A DNA stretch of 64,000 nucleotides from Roseobacter sp. (GTDB taxonomy: Bacteria > Pseudomonadota > Alphaproteobacteria > Rhodobacterales > Rhodobacteraceae): assembly GCA_002731875.1 (NCBI GenBank), contig PCCY01000021.1, positions 104,600 through 168,599 on the forward strand, written 5' to 3'. The position numbers and the translations under genes are program-made. Below the pieces are notes generated by a model that was not told the origin of the DNA, made no database searches, and saw only the letters and a list, made by a program, of their open reading frames with translations. This document shows, in pieces, positions 56,228 through 64,000 of this stretch; positions within the stretch are counted from its first letter, which is position 1; each line of letters opens with the position of its first letter.

Positions 56228-57304
56228 TCAGGCCGCATGGTTCAAAATTGCCGCTTCAGACATGCTCAGGTTACGCCGCGCATAGCCGCCATAGGTATGC
56301 GGGTCGAAATCAACCTGCGGAAATTTCCCCAGCAGGCGGGCGCGGTCTGTGGCGTCCAGGGTTTCAAGCGACGCAGATGCGGGGTGGAAGCTTTCTGTTT
56401 CGACACCATTGGCCCATAACACCTGATGGAAATCGAGCAGAAGGTGAATATACGTCACTTCGCGCGCGTGGGCATCTATGGTCACACTGGTGCCATTCAC
56501 CAGATCACGCGCGGTGACCAGCACCTCGGAAGTGTTGAAAAGGCTGCGCGCCGCATCGCCGGTGATCAGCACCCGGTGGCTGGGTGAAACCAGCAAATCC
56601 TGGTCTGGCCGGGTCTGGCCCAACGCGTTGGCGTGAAACCGGACAGGGCGCAGCTGAGGCATGGCAAACAGCCGGGCACCGCTCATCCGGCGACGACCGA
56701 TCCAACGGATAGGCTGAATGCCGTTGTCCTTGGTCTGAACCATGTCGCCTTCGCGCAGATGCTCGATGCGTGACGACCCTGTGCCTGTCCGGATCATCGT
56801 ACCGGGGGTAAAACAAATCACACCTGCACCGCTCTGGTCCAGCCGATCCGGTGATATGGTCGCCAGCGTATGGTCCACGATCCAAAGATCTGTATCGCGC
56901 GGCGGCAACTGATCCAGAAACATCAACAATGGCTGACTGCCCCGGCCCACTTCGATCAAGGTCGCCGTGTAACGCCTCACCCCATCCGTCATGGTAAAGC
57001 TGTTATGCATCAACGGCGTGTGCATATCGCCACCGTGCGGTTCGCGCCGGATAGGAGGCTGTTTTTCCAGCGCGGCACCGACAAGGCGTTGCACCTTGCG
57101 TGCGGCACGCCGGCGCAATTGTGCTGCATCATCTGCCCGGTCAAGTCGCAACACGTTATTCGGACCATCGACACAAATTGTATCGCCTCGCCAAGACCAG
57201 GCAGCTCCCACTTTGAGTGATTGAACCGGCGCGGCCTCTAGCCCGTCTATTTCTGTTTGCGACCAGCTTATGACAAACGTGCCTAGAAAGCCCGTTTTAA
57301 ACAC
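56228..57304 (-). CDS. Hint-domain protein (Hint_2)
   Basis: A 358-residue protein. The first 160 residues have no recognised domain. From residue 165 a Hedgehog/intein (Hint_2) domain begins with the nucleophilic Cys in CFTPGTMIRTG. It continues with LREGDMVQTKDNGIQPIRWIGRR, SPSHRVLI and YIHLLLDFHQVLWANG. Proteins of this type are numerous in Rhodobacterales, often with adhesin-like or RTX parts, and some self-cleave; this one is short and has no RTX repeats. The start is a GTG at 57304 with AGGTG just upstream. A gap of 173 bp separates it from argH. Confidence 0.8.
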   Translation of the reverse strand: MFKTGFLGTFVISWSQTEIDGLEAAPVQSLKVGAAWSWRGDTICVDGPNNVLRLDRADDAAQLRRRAARKVQRLVGAALEKQPPIRREPHGGDMHTPLMHNSFTMTDGVRRYTATLIEVGRGSQPLLMFLDQLPPRDTDLWIVDHTLATISPDRLDQSGAGVICFTPGTMIRTGTGSSRIEHLREGDMVQTKDNGIQPIRWIGRRRMSGARLFAMPQLRPVRFHANALGQTRPDQDLLVSPSHRVLITGDAARSLFNTSEVLVTARDLVNGTSVTIDAHAREVTYIHLLLDFHQVLWANGVETESFHPASASLETLDATDRARLLGKFPQVDFDPHTYGGYARRNLSMSEAAILNHAA

Positions 57305-57462
57305 TGTTCACCTGCCTCGATCTTCTTTTTGTTATGGACAGGGTAGCAAAGCAGCGCCTTTGTGGGAAGGCGAAAAGTTCGGAGTGTGCGGACCTCGGCC
57401 AGTGCGTTCAGACGGGTTTGATTTGCGTCGCCCGTCGGGTGACAAACGACACCAACCGGGCA

Positions 57463-58380
57463 TCAGAACGCGTAATTTATGCGCACCGATCCGACAACCT
57501 GGTCGTTCGGCTGGGTCGAATATTCCTTGCCCAACCAAGTCAGCCCATAGAATGCCGATAGCCGTTCGCTTTGCCAGTGAACACCCATACGCAACCGCTT
57601 TCTTTGGTTGGTGAGCACGTATCCACGGTCACGTGGCAAATAGGTACTTGAACTGACATGGGCGATATCGGCCCCTGCGACCCAGCTAAAGCCGGTCGCG
57701 GCATCGTTCTGGATAACCCGATAGCGATGACCGGTGGTCGTATCACGGACCAGAAGCTCTTGGTGGCCCACCCCGCCAAGGGTGAGGTCGAAACCTGCGC
57801 GGACCAGATCTTCGACGCCGGCCTGTGCTTCGATGAATGGCCGCAGGCTGGTCGTGGCCCCGAAATCGAACCGCCGCCCTGCTTCGATCAATATCGTCGG
57901 ATGAAAGCCATTACCAATTTGTTCGGCAAGGGTGCGGTCAGATGGCGCGGGCGCGCCGATCAGTTGGTGAAATTGTTGCTGTAGCTCGCCCAGTTGAGTT
58001 TGGGGCCCGGTTGCATAGATCGACGCACCCATCGCGAATTCAATGTTGTTACGTTCAAAATGGGTATGAACACCGACCGACAAAGCACCCGCCCAAGGCC
58101 GAGATCCCGGCCGGGGATTGTTCAAGCGATCGGGTGCCAGTACCTCCAACCCGAGGCGCAGTTCGATGAGGGCACCGGCTGCACGCGGCAGATTTCCGTC
58201 CCACTCTCGCCCCCATACCCGCGAGGAAGAGAACGACCCCGTGCGCTCTCGGTCTCGCAGATCACCGAGCAAATCGTTATTGATCAAGCGCCCGTACCCC
58301 AACCGGGTAAGCTCGCCCCCGGCGGCGGTGACTGGCACGGTCATGAGGCAGATCAGTATGACAGACAAGGATCGAAACAT
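57463..58380 (-). CDS. LpxR-like outer-membrane protein (DUF2219)
   Basis: A 305-residue outer-membrane beta-barrel with a Sec signal peptide (ending about residue 20, VTAAGGEL) and a final strand SVRINYAF suited to BAM assembly. The early segment YGRLINNDLLGDLRDRERTGSF and later GVHTHFERNNIEFA resemble lipid A 3'-O-deacylase LpxR. In that family the Asn-Asp and His residues act with calcium. Activity on lipid A is inferred from family membership only. The ATG at 58380 follows CGGAG and starts the signal peptide. Confidence 0.78.
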   Translation of the reverse strand: MFRSLSVILICLMTVPVTAAGGELTRLGYGRLINNDLLGDLRDRERTGSFSSSRVWGREWDGNLPRAAGALIELRLGLEVLAPDRLNNPRPGSRPWAGALSVGVHTHFERNNIEFAMGASIYATGPQTQLGELQQQFHQLIGAPAPSDRTLAEQIGNGFHPTILIEAGRRFDFGATTSLRPFIEAQAGVEDLVRAGFDLTLGGVGHQELLVRDTTTGHRYRVIQNDAATGFSWVAGADIAHVSSSTYLPRDRGYVLTNQRKRLRMGVHWQSERLSAFYGLTWLGKEYSTQPNDQVVGSVRINYAF

Positions 58381-58578
58381 CGTTACTCCGAAGATTATGT
58401 CACCGTCCCTTGCCATTGGAGGGTAGGCGATCGAGATTCGCTGGCTCAGTGATGGCAACTTATTGCCGCTAACAAAACACCAAGCCCGCGTTTGCGCCAA
58501 GATAGTTTCAAAACGTTGCAATACGCCGACATTACGCTAACGTTACGACAGCGAAACAGCAAAAATTTGGACCCCCCG

Positions 58579-59103
58579 ATGTCAAGCTCAGTACCCCCTG
58601 CAACTCGTCGTATCGTATCGTCCCGCCATCTTGCCGAAGGTGAAGGGTGGGAAGCATCCGAACTGGAATACGGTATGATCATTGCCTATAATGCCTTCAG
58701 TCGCTGGATGATGCGGTGTATGGCGGCGGCTGGCAATCCCGACCTGACCTCTCTGGAAATCCTGGTGCTACACAATACCAACCACCGTGACCGCGAAAAG
58801 CGCCTGACGGATATTTGTTTTCTGCTGAATATCGAAGACACGCACACGGTCAACTATGCCTTGCGCAAGCTGCTGAAGTCCGGCCTGCTAGAGGCTGAGA
58901 AGCGTGGCAAGGAAGTGTTTTACCGCACATCCGAAAGCGGCACCCAATTGATCGAGGCGTATCGTGCAGTGCGAAATGCCTGCCTGATCGACAGCATGGG
59001 CCACACCGATATCAAAGGCGACGACCTGCGCGAGGTTGCCGCGCAGTTACGTACGATTTCGGGACAATATGATCAGGCCAGCCGCGCGGCAGCATCGCTT
59101 TAG
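58579..59103 (+). CDS. MarR-like winged-helix regulator
   Basis: A 174-residue protein with a winged-helix core at about residues 45-140 (LEILVLHNTNHRDREKRLTD, TVNYALRKLLKSGLLEAEKRGKEVFY). N-terminal and C-terminal helices probably form the dimer. It is of the MarR-like type found next to carbon-catabolic genes in Rhodobacterales; ligand and targets are unknown. The ATG at 58579 begins just before the conserved region; only a weak TTGGA precedes it. Its TAG stop overlaps the TAA of eda in the bases TTAG. Confidence 0.75.
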   Translation: MSSSVPPATRRIVSSRHLAEGEGWEASELEYGMIIAYNAFSRWMMRCMAAAGNPDLTSLEILVLHNTNHRDREKRLTDICFLLNIEDTHTVNYALRKLLKSGLLEAEKRGKEVFYRTSESGTQLIEAYRAVRNACLIDSMGHTDIKGDDLREVAAQLRTISGQYDQASRAAASL

Positions 59104-59747
59104 CTGCGGGCACCCAGATTGCTGGCGGCACGGGCCAGTTCCGTGAGAGCCGTCCAATCGCCTTTGCGCACAAGGTTGTCAGGGGCCACCCAACTGCCTC
59201 CCGCGCAAACCACGTTGGGCAGCAACAGATAGCTGTCCGCATTTGCCGGACTGATCCCGCCGGTCGGGCAAAATCTAATTTGCGGCAACGGCGAAGCCAA
59301 GGATTTCAGGGCAGGTGCCCCCCCGGATGCTTCGGCGGGAAAGAACTTGAGCATATCGTACCCGCGTTCATACAATCGCATCGCTTCGCTGGCCGTGGCT
59401 GCGCCGGGCAACATGGGCAGGTCCAGATCTTCTGCAGCTTGTAAAAGCTTGTCAGTCGCGCCGGGCGATACCCCGAACTTTGCTCCGGCATCGACGGCAC
59501 GTTTCACATCGTCCGGAGTAATCAACGTACCAGCCCCGACGATACCGCCCTCGACCTTGGCCATTTCGGCGATCACCTCAAGAGCCGCATCGGTGCGCAA
59601 TGTCACCTCAAGCGCCGGCAGTCCTCCGGCGATCAGTGCTTCGGCCAATGGGCGGGCGTGAAGCACGTCATGCACGACCAACACCGGAACAATCGGGGCG
59701 CGTTTACAGATGGCGTAGGCAGCAGCGCTGGCGTCTTGGGGGGTCAT
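59100..59747 (-). CDS. eda: 2-Dehydro-3-deoxyphosphogluconate (KDPG) aldolase
   Basis: A 215-residue class I aldolase splitting KDPG into pyruvate and glyceraldehyde-3-phosphate. Schiff-base Lys134 lies in MLKFFPAE, catalytic Glu47 in ALEVTLRT, and the phosphate loop in GGISPANA. The ATG at 59747 has AAGGA 7 nt upstream. It follows edd by 22 nt, forming the Entner-Doudoroff operon, and converges on the MarR-like gene with overlapping stop codons. Confidence 0.94.
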   Translation of the reverse strand: MTPQDASAAAYAICKRAPIVPVLVVHDVLHARPLAEALIAGGLPALEVTLRTDAALEVIAEMAKVEGGIVGAGTLITPDDVKRAVDAGAKFGVSPGATDKLLQAAEDLDLPMLPGAATASEAMRLYERGYDMLKFFPAEASGGAPALKSLASPLPQIRFCPTGGISPANADSYLLLPNVVCAGGSWVAPDNLVRKGDWTALTELARAASNLGARS

Positions 59748-59769
59748 ATGGATTATCCTTCGATCAAAA

Positions 59770-61569
59770 TCAGATACTACTGGCACCGGCATCTGCCGCG
59801 CCTACGGTTCTTCGGAAAGTAGCGAAAAGCTCGCGCCCTTGTCCGTATTCGTTGCCCGTCAGGTCGGCAACCGCTTCGGGCCGATCCAACGCGCCTTGGG
59901 TCAACACCTCGAGGCGTCCTTCATGGGCGTCTACGCGAATAAGGTCTCCGTCCTGTATTCGTGAAATGGGGCCACCGTCCAAGGCTTCGGGGCACACATG
60001 GATCGCGCTCAGCACCTTGCCGGATGCCCCAGACATACGTCCATCAGTAACCAACGCCACCTTGAGCCCGCGCGCTTGCAGGTTCGCCAAAATCGGCGTC
60101 AGGCTGTGCAATTCAGGCATACCATTGGCCTTGGGCCCCTGAAAACGTACGACCACGACGACATCCTCGCTGAATTCGCCGTTCTTATATGCGTCCTTGA
60201 CTGCCTCCTGATCGTGAAACACCCGCGCTGGGGCCTCTACGATGTGATGTTCCGGTTTGACGGCAGATACCTTTGTCACGGCATTTCCCAGCGATCCCGA
60301 CAAACGTTTCAAACCGCCAGTTGGCTGGAACGGGGCGTCGACCGGGCGCAGGATCTTGTCGTTCAAGGTTTCCTTAGGACCAGCGACCCATTCCACCGCA
60401 CCGTCTTTCAACTTTGGATCCTGAGTATAGCGTTCAAGACCATCGCCTGCGATGGTTTTGACATCATTGTGCAGCAAGTCACCCGAGAGAAGCTGACCGA
60501 TCATGTAGCCCAGCCCACCGGCCGCGTGGAAATGGTTCACATCAGCCAATCCGTTCGGATACACCCGCGCCAGCAATGGGGTCACGTCAGCCAAATCCGA
60601 GAAATCCTGCCAGTCCAGCACGATCCCGCCAGCGCGGGCCATCGCAACAAGATGGATCAACAGGTTGGTAGAACCGCCCGTGGCATGCAGACCGATGATT
60701 CCATTCACATAGGCTTTTTCATCCAGCACATCGCACACGGGGGTGTAGCTGTTGCCCAGATGACTGATCGCCAGCGCGCGTTGCGCCCCTGCGATGGTCA
60801 GCGCATCGCGCAGCGGCGTGTTGGGATTGACGAAAGAAGCGCCGGGCAAGTGGAGGCCCATGAACTCCATCAACATCTGGTTAGTGTTGGCCGTACCGTA
60901 GAAGGTGCAGGTACCCGGACCATGGTAAGCCGCCATTTCCGAGGCCATCAGTTCCTCGCGTGTGGCTTCGCCTGCTGCGAACTTCTGACGAACGATGGCT
61001 TTTTCGTCGTTGGAGATGCCCGAGGTCATCGGCCCCGCGGGCAAGAATACCGCGGGTAGATGACCGAACGCCTGCGCCGCGATAACCAAACCCGGCACGA
61101 TCTTGTCACACACGCCAAGGAAAACCGCGCTGTCGAATGTATTGTGACTTAACCCCACCCCGGCAGCCATCGCGATGATGTCGCGCGAAAAAAGGCTAAG
61201 CTCCATGCCCGGTGTGCCTTGGGTCACGCCATCGCACATAGCAGGCACGCCACCCGCTACCTGTGCGGTTCCCCCGACGGCGCGTGCTGCTTCCCGAATG
61301 ATCTCGGGAAAGCGTTCAAACGGCTGGTGGGCCGACAGCATGTCATTATACGTCGTTATGATCCCGATGTTTCCCGCTGATTTGGTCGCCAGCGCCATTT
61401 GATCGGGACCTGCCCCCGCGTAAGCATGTGCCTGGCCACTGCACGACAAATGGGCTCGAGCCGGGCCTGCCTCGGCGGCCCGGCGCATCCGCGCAAGATA
61501 GGCGTCGCGGGTATCAGCGCTGCGTTTGATAATCCGTTCGGTCACACGCAATACGGTATCGTTTGGCAT
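59770..61569 (-). CDS. edd: Phosphogluconate dehydratase
   Basis: A 599-residue [4Fe-4S] dehydratase of the IlvD/Edd family that converts 6-phosphogluconate to KDPG. Cluster and active-site segments are CDGVTQGTPGMELSLFSRD, TCTFYGTANTNQM and TDGRMSGASGKV. Length matches Edd (about 600) rather than IlvD. The start ATG at 61569 is preceded by AAGGGAAG. A sigma-70-like promoter and a LacI-type palindrome lie 67-105 bp upstream. Confidence 0.95.
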   Translation of the reverse strand: MPNDTVLRVTERIIKRSADTRDAYLARMRRAAEAGPARAHLSCSGQAHAYAGAGPDQMALATKSAGNIGIITTYNDMLSAHQPFERFPEIIREAARAVGGTAQVAGGVPAMCDGVTQGTPGMELSLFSRDIIAMAAGVGLSHNTFDSAVFLGVCDKIVPGLVIAAQAFGHLPAVFLPAGPMTSGISNDEKAIVRQKFAAGEATREELMASEMAAYHGPGTCTFYGTANTNQMLMEFMGLHLPGASFVNPNTPLRDALTIAGAQRALAISHLGNSYTPVCDVLDEKAYVNGIIGLHATGGSTNLLIHLVAMARAGGIVLDWQDFSDLADVTPLLARVYPNGLADVNHFHAAGGLGYMIGQLLSGDLLHNDVKTIAGDGLERYTQDPKLKDGAVEWVAGPKETLNDKILRPVDAPFQPTGGLKRLSGSLGNAVTKVSAVKPEHHIVEAPARVFHDQEAVKDAYKNGEFSEDVVVVVRFQGPKANGMPELHSLTPILANLQARGLKVALVTDGRMSGASGKVLSAIHVCPEALDGGPISRIQDGDLIRVDAHEGRLEVLTQGALDRPEAVADLTGNEYGQGRELFATFRRTVGAADAGASSI

Positions 61570-61635
61570 TGAACTTCCCTTTGCAATCTGGATCCGGTGG
61601 GTATTGAAAATAATCCGATAGCCTCGCCCGGCAAT

Positions 61636-61674
61636 GTTAGCGCTAACTTATCATTGTCCGGTGTATTTTGTAAA
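61636..61674 (-). promoter_or_regulatory. edd promoter with LacI-type palindrome GTTAGCGCTAAC
   Basis: On the minus strand TTTACA (61669-61674) and ATAAGT (61646-61651) are 17 bp apart. The perfect 12-bp palindrome GTTAGCGCTAAC (61636-61647) begins within the -10 and extends downstream, the classic place for a repressor. In Rhodobacter the LacI-family regulator CceR represses Entner-Doudoroff genes; assigning this site to a CceR orthologue is inference. Confidence 0.65.
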
Positions 61675-61748
61675 CCCGATGCACGGCTTGTAAGCCCCGT
61701 TGTGAAAATTTCCTTTCCCCGCCAAAACAGGTATCCTAAACACGCCCA

Positions 61749-62630
61749 ATGACACATGATGACTTTTCATATCTGATCGGGGTGGACGGCGGCGGTACCG
61801 GATGCCGCGTCGCGGTGGCCTCTCTTGATGGGCGGATATTGGCCGAAGCCAAAGGCGGGCGCGCAAATGTTAGTACCGATTGCGCCGAAGCCATCACCAA
61901 TATCATGCGTGCAACCCATGAGGCCGTGCAGAAAGCCGGCCTAAGCATCGCTGACACGGACCGGGCTGTGGCACATCTTGGGTTGGCCGGGTATACCGGT
62001 CCAGAGATCGGCAGACAAATTACCGCGCTGCTTCCCTTTGCAAGAACCGTGGTATCCGAAGATACCAATACCACCATTGTCGGAGCAATCGAACAAGAAG
62101 ACGGCTATGTCATTGCGCTTGGGACAGGCACGATCATTGCACGTCAGAAAGCCCAACAGCAAACCTGTATCGGCGGCTGGTGTTATCAGGTGTCCGATCA
62201 GGCTTCGGGCGCGTGGCTGGGGCACGGCGCATTGGAACAGACGCTTTTGGTCGTCGACGGCATCGGACAGGCCAGCCCGTTGTCGCAGCGCATGTTGGAT
62301 AAATTCGGCGGTGCGGCAGGTATCGTCCAGTTCAGCCTGAAGGCGCGGCCAGGCGATTTTGCCACACTTGCTCCCGATGTTGTGGAAACTGCATCCGCAG
62401 GAGACACGATCGGTACAACCCTTATGGTACGCGGTGCCGAGTATCTGGACAGCGCACTGCGCGCGCTCGACCACGGGGCCGGGGATATTTTATGTCTTTC
62501 AGGGGGTGTGGGCCCCCATTATGCCCCGTATCTGCCGTCGGAACGGACGGGAAACCTGGCATCCGCCAAAGGCAGAGCCGTCGATGGTGCCGTCGCACTT
62601 GCTGTGCGTGCCGCCGCACAGCCGCGATGA
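61749..62630 (+). CDS. N-acetylglucosamine kinase (BadF/BadG family)
   Basis: A 293-residue ASKHA-type sugar kinase with phosphate-1 motif LIGVDGGGTGCRVAVAS, phosphate-2 VIALGTGTIIARQ, and adenosine motif CLSGGVGPHYAPYL. Coupling to nagA (4-nt overlap) indicates that it phosphorylates N-acetylglucosamine, giving GlcNAc-6-phosphate; anhydro-sugars or glucosamine cannot be excluded. It is transcribed divergently from edd, and the LacI-type palindrome lies 101 bp upstream, so both directions could be affected. Confidence 0.87.
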   Translation: MTHDDFSYLIGVDGGGTGCRVAVASLDGRILAEAKGGRANVSTDCAEAITNIMRATHEAVQKAGLSIADTDRAVAHLGLAGYTGPEIGRQITALLPFARTVVSEDTNTTIVGAIEQEDGYVIALGTGTIIARQKAQQQTCIGGWCYQVSDQASGAWLGHGALEQTLLVVDGIGQASPLSQRMLDKFGGAAGIVQFSLKARPGDFATLAPDVVETASAGDTIGTTLMVRGAEYLDSALRALDHGAGDILCLSGGVGPHYAPYLPSERTGNLASAKGRAVDGAVALAVRAAAQPR

Positions 62631-63754
62631 CACGCAAACGCGTTCTGACTGGCGCACGTATCTTCGACGGCGCAAGGCTGCTTGATGATCACGCGCTGAT
62701 GATCGACCAAAGTGGCAAGACGCAGATACTTGCCCCCGCCGCGATCCCCGAGACCTGTGATGTGCACAGGCTTGACGGCGGCATCATCACCTCGGGCTTT
62801 GTCGACCTTCAGGTCAATGGCGGTGGCGGCGTGATGCTTAATGCCGCACCGAGCCTCGACACCGTTGCCACAATCGCCCGGGCGCACCGCCATCTCGGTA
62901 CAGCGGCGTTTTTGCCGACCTTGATCACCGATACCCGCCAACATGGGATTGCCGCGATCAAGGCCGTGGCACAGGCCATCGACCAAAACATCCCCGGCGT
63001 CGTCGGCCTTCATCTTGAGGGGCCGCACCTGTCGGTGACGCGCAAAGGTGCGCATGACGGCGATCTGGTTCGCCCGATGGATGATGACGACATTGCATTG
63101 TTGCTGGACACGTTGCAGTTCATTCCCAACCTGTTCGTTACCGCCGCACCCGAGAACATCACATGTGCGCAGATTGAAACGCTCAGCACCGCGGGGGTCG
63201 TAGTGTCCATCGGACACAGTGATTGCGATTATGACACCGCGATGCGAGCGTTTGATGCCGGTGCCAGGATGGCCACGCATCTGTTCAACGCGATGAGCCA
63301 GGCCAGCGCAAGGTCGCCCGGGTTGGTGGGTGCGGCGCTTGACCATCCCGATATCGCCCCGGGGCTTATCGCGGACGGCATACATGTACATGCCGCGATG
63401 ATCCGAGCCGCGCTTGCGGCCAACAGAGGCAGGCATGACGTCTTTCTGGTGACCGATGCCATGGCCCCTGCGGGGTCTGACATCACCCGTTTCACGCTGA
63501 ACGACCGTGAAATCCTTAGGCGCGACGGTCGCTTGACGCTTGCCGATGGTACCCTGGCCGGTGCCGATCTGACCATGCCCCAAGCCATTCGTTTCATGGT
63601 CGATCACGTAGGAGAGCCGCTGGAGAAAGCGTTGGCCCGTGCGACCACGATCCCGGCGGGATTGTTGCCGCAGGCACCGGACCTGACGCATGTCGATGCC
63701 ATGATCTGGCTGGACGATAAATTGGACAGACCTCGCTGGCTAGACGAGCTTTAG
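62627..63754 (+). CDS. nagA: N-acetylglucosamine-6-phosphate deacetylase
   Basis: A 375-residue amidohydrolase that yields glucosamine-6-phosphate and acetate. The barrel has SGFVDLQVNGGGGV near the start, then GLHLEGPHLS, the metal-binding VSIGHSDCD and THLFNAMSQ, DGIHVHAAMI and the catalytic VTDAMAP. The ATG at 62627 overlaps the kinase stop by 4 nt. The pathway enzyme NagB is not in the window. Released acetate can enter the EMC and TCA genes found upstream. Confidence 0.94.
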   Translation: MTRKRVLTGARIFDGARLLDDHALMIDQSGKTQILAPAAIPETCDVHRLDGGIITSGFVDLQVNGGGGVMLNAAPSLDTVATIARAHRHLGTAAFLPTLITDTRQHGIAAIKAVAQAIDQNIPGVVGLHLEGPHLSVTRKGAHDGDLVRPMDDDDIALLLDTLQFIPNLFVTAAPENITCAQIETLSTAGVVVSIGHSDCDYDTAMRAFDAGARMATHLFNAMSQASARSPGLVGAALDHPDIAPGLIADGIHVHAAMIRAALAANRGRHDVFLVTDAMAPAGSDITRFTLNDREILRRDGRLTLADGTLAGADLTMPQAIRFMVDHVGEPLEKALARATTIPAGLLPQAPDLTHVDAMIWLDDKLDRPRWLDEL

Positions 63755-63793
63755 GGCCCGCGGGGCACACCTGAGCGTGGGAACAATAGGCAA

Positions 63794-63823
63794 AGGCGGC
63801 GCAGGTTTGGTCTGCACCGCCTT
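63794..63823. terminator. Hairpin between nagA and the convergent partial gene
   Basis: AGGCGGCGCAG and CTGCACCGCCT (63794-63804 and 63812-63822) form an 11-bp stem with one mismatch and a 7-nt loop. On the minus strand a short TTTG follows. It probably serves both converging genes. Confidence 0.55.
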
Positions 63824-63829
63824 CGTGGT

Positions 63830-64000
63830 TTATCTATCGCGCAACGCGCCGACGATCTGGTTGAACGCCTCGCGGGCTTTGGCACGCATTTCATCGTCCG
63901 TCGCGTCCTGTATCGGATGCGGCACCAGCACGTAACGCGCCCCTTCCATGCCTAACGCTTTGCGTTGCGTTTCGGCGGCTTGGCCAAACGCGCTGGATGC
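63830..64000 (-). CDS. 3' end of a partial gene, possibly UGSC-like family
   Basis: The last 56 codons and TAA stop of a gene that begins beyond the window. The visible sequence includes RYVLVPHPIQDATDDEMRAK and ends FNQIVGALRDR. The VPHP block followed by an acidic helix resembles the C terminus of UGSC-type (thiol/selenol) proteins, but the diagnostic N-terminal cysteine motif is not in view. The assignment is tentative. Confidence 0.5.
   Translation of the reverse strand, partial: ASSAFGQAAETQRKALGMEGARYVLVPHPIQDATDDEMRAKAREAFNQIVGALRDR

Overview
The window is a chromosomal segment of an alphaproteobacterium of the order Rhodobacterales, most likely the marine Roseobacter group. This is inferred from three things. 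The ethylmalonyl-CoA (EMC) pathway genes (ccrA, ecm, mcl2, mch) sit beside the complete sdh, mdh, suc and lpd set. Several Rhodobacterales-typical families are present (TIGR02186, TIGR02302, small Hint-domain protein, HvrA-like H-NS). GC content is moderately high, with many 1-4 nt start/stop overlaps. No rRNA, tRNA, insertion sequence, prophage or CRISPR array was seen; the segment is core genome.

Layout. 1-6.9 kb: end of rimO, an unknown protein behind a LexA-like operator, a haemolysin-III membrane protein, a YigZ protein, an M48 lipoprotein, a branched-chain aminotransferase, a universal stress protein, then nfuA-tsaB-rimI. 7.0-11.7 kb: a four-gene BMP-type nucleoside ABC importer. 11.8-15.8 kb: a TauE/SafE exporter with its TIGR02186 partner, an SDR dehydrogenase and a RecD-like helicase. 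15.9-20.9 kb: EMC genes ccrA and ecm diverge around an acyltransferase. 21-24.7 kb: an H-NS protein, purine nucleoside phosphorylase, and a DUF1989/flavoprotein pair.

24.7-46.6 kb is a central-carbon block. The minus strand carries sdhC-sdhD-sdhA-lipoprotein-FkbM methyltransferase-sdhB-small membrane protein, preceded by mdh-glycosyltransferase and a PRC-barrel protein. The plus strand carries mcl2-NnrU-DUF1737-mch, then sucC-three small envelope proteins-sucD-sucA-sucB-two MAPEG proteins-lpd. Together these supply the TCA cycle from 2-oxoglutarate to oxaloacetate and the late EMC steps that feed it (mesaconyl-CoA hydration, malyl-CoA to malate). Paired TGTGATCACA palindromes with identical 21-bp spacing lie upstream of both sdhC and sucC, which points to one shared regulator.

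46.7-58.4 kb: plsC-ftsX-ftsE, a zinc-ribbon membrane protein, an argH-lipoprotein-lipoprotein-DUF2834-lysA-TIGR02302 run, a Hint-domain protein and an LpxR-like outer-membrane protein. 58.5-64 kb: a MarR-like regulator, the Entner-Doudoroff operon edd-eda behind a LacI-type palindrome, a GlcNAc kinase with nagA, and the end of a partial gene.

The signals most worth a second look are regulatory DNA and very small genes rather than a large new system. They are the twin operators of the TCA operons, the triple GTTC array at 1042-1067, the edd operator, a 41-codon gene behind 9-bp direct repeats at 33.1-33.3 kb, and a 30-codon cysteine-rich frame upstream of the helicase.
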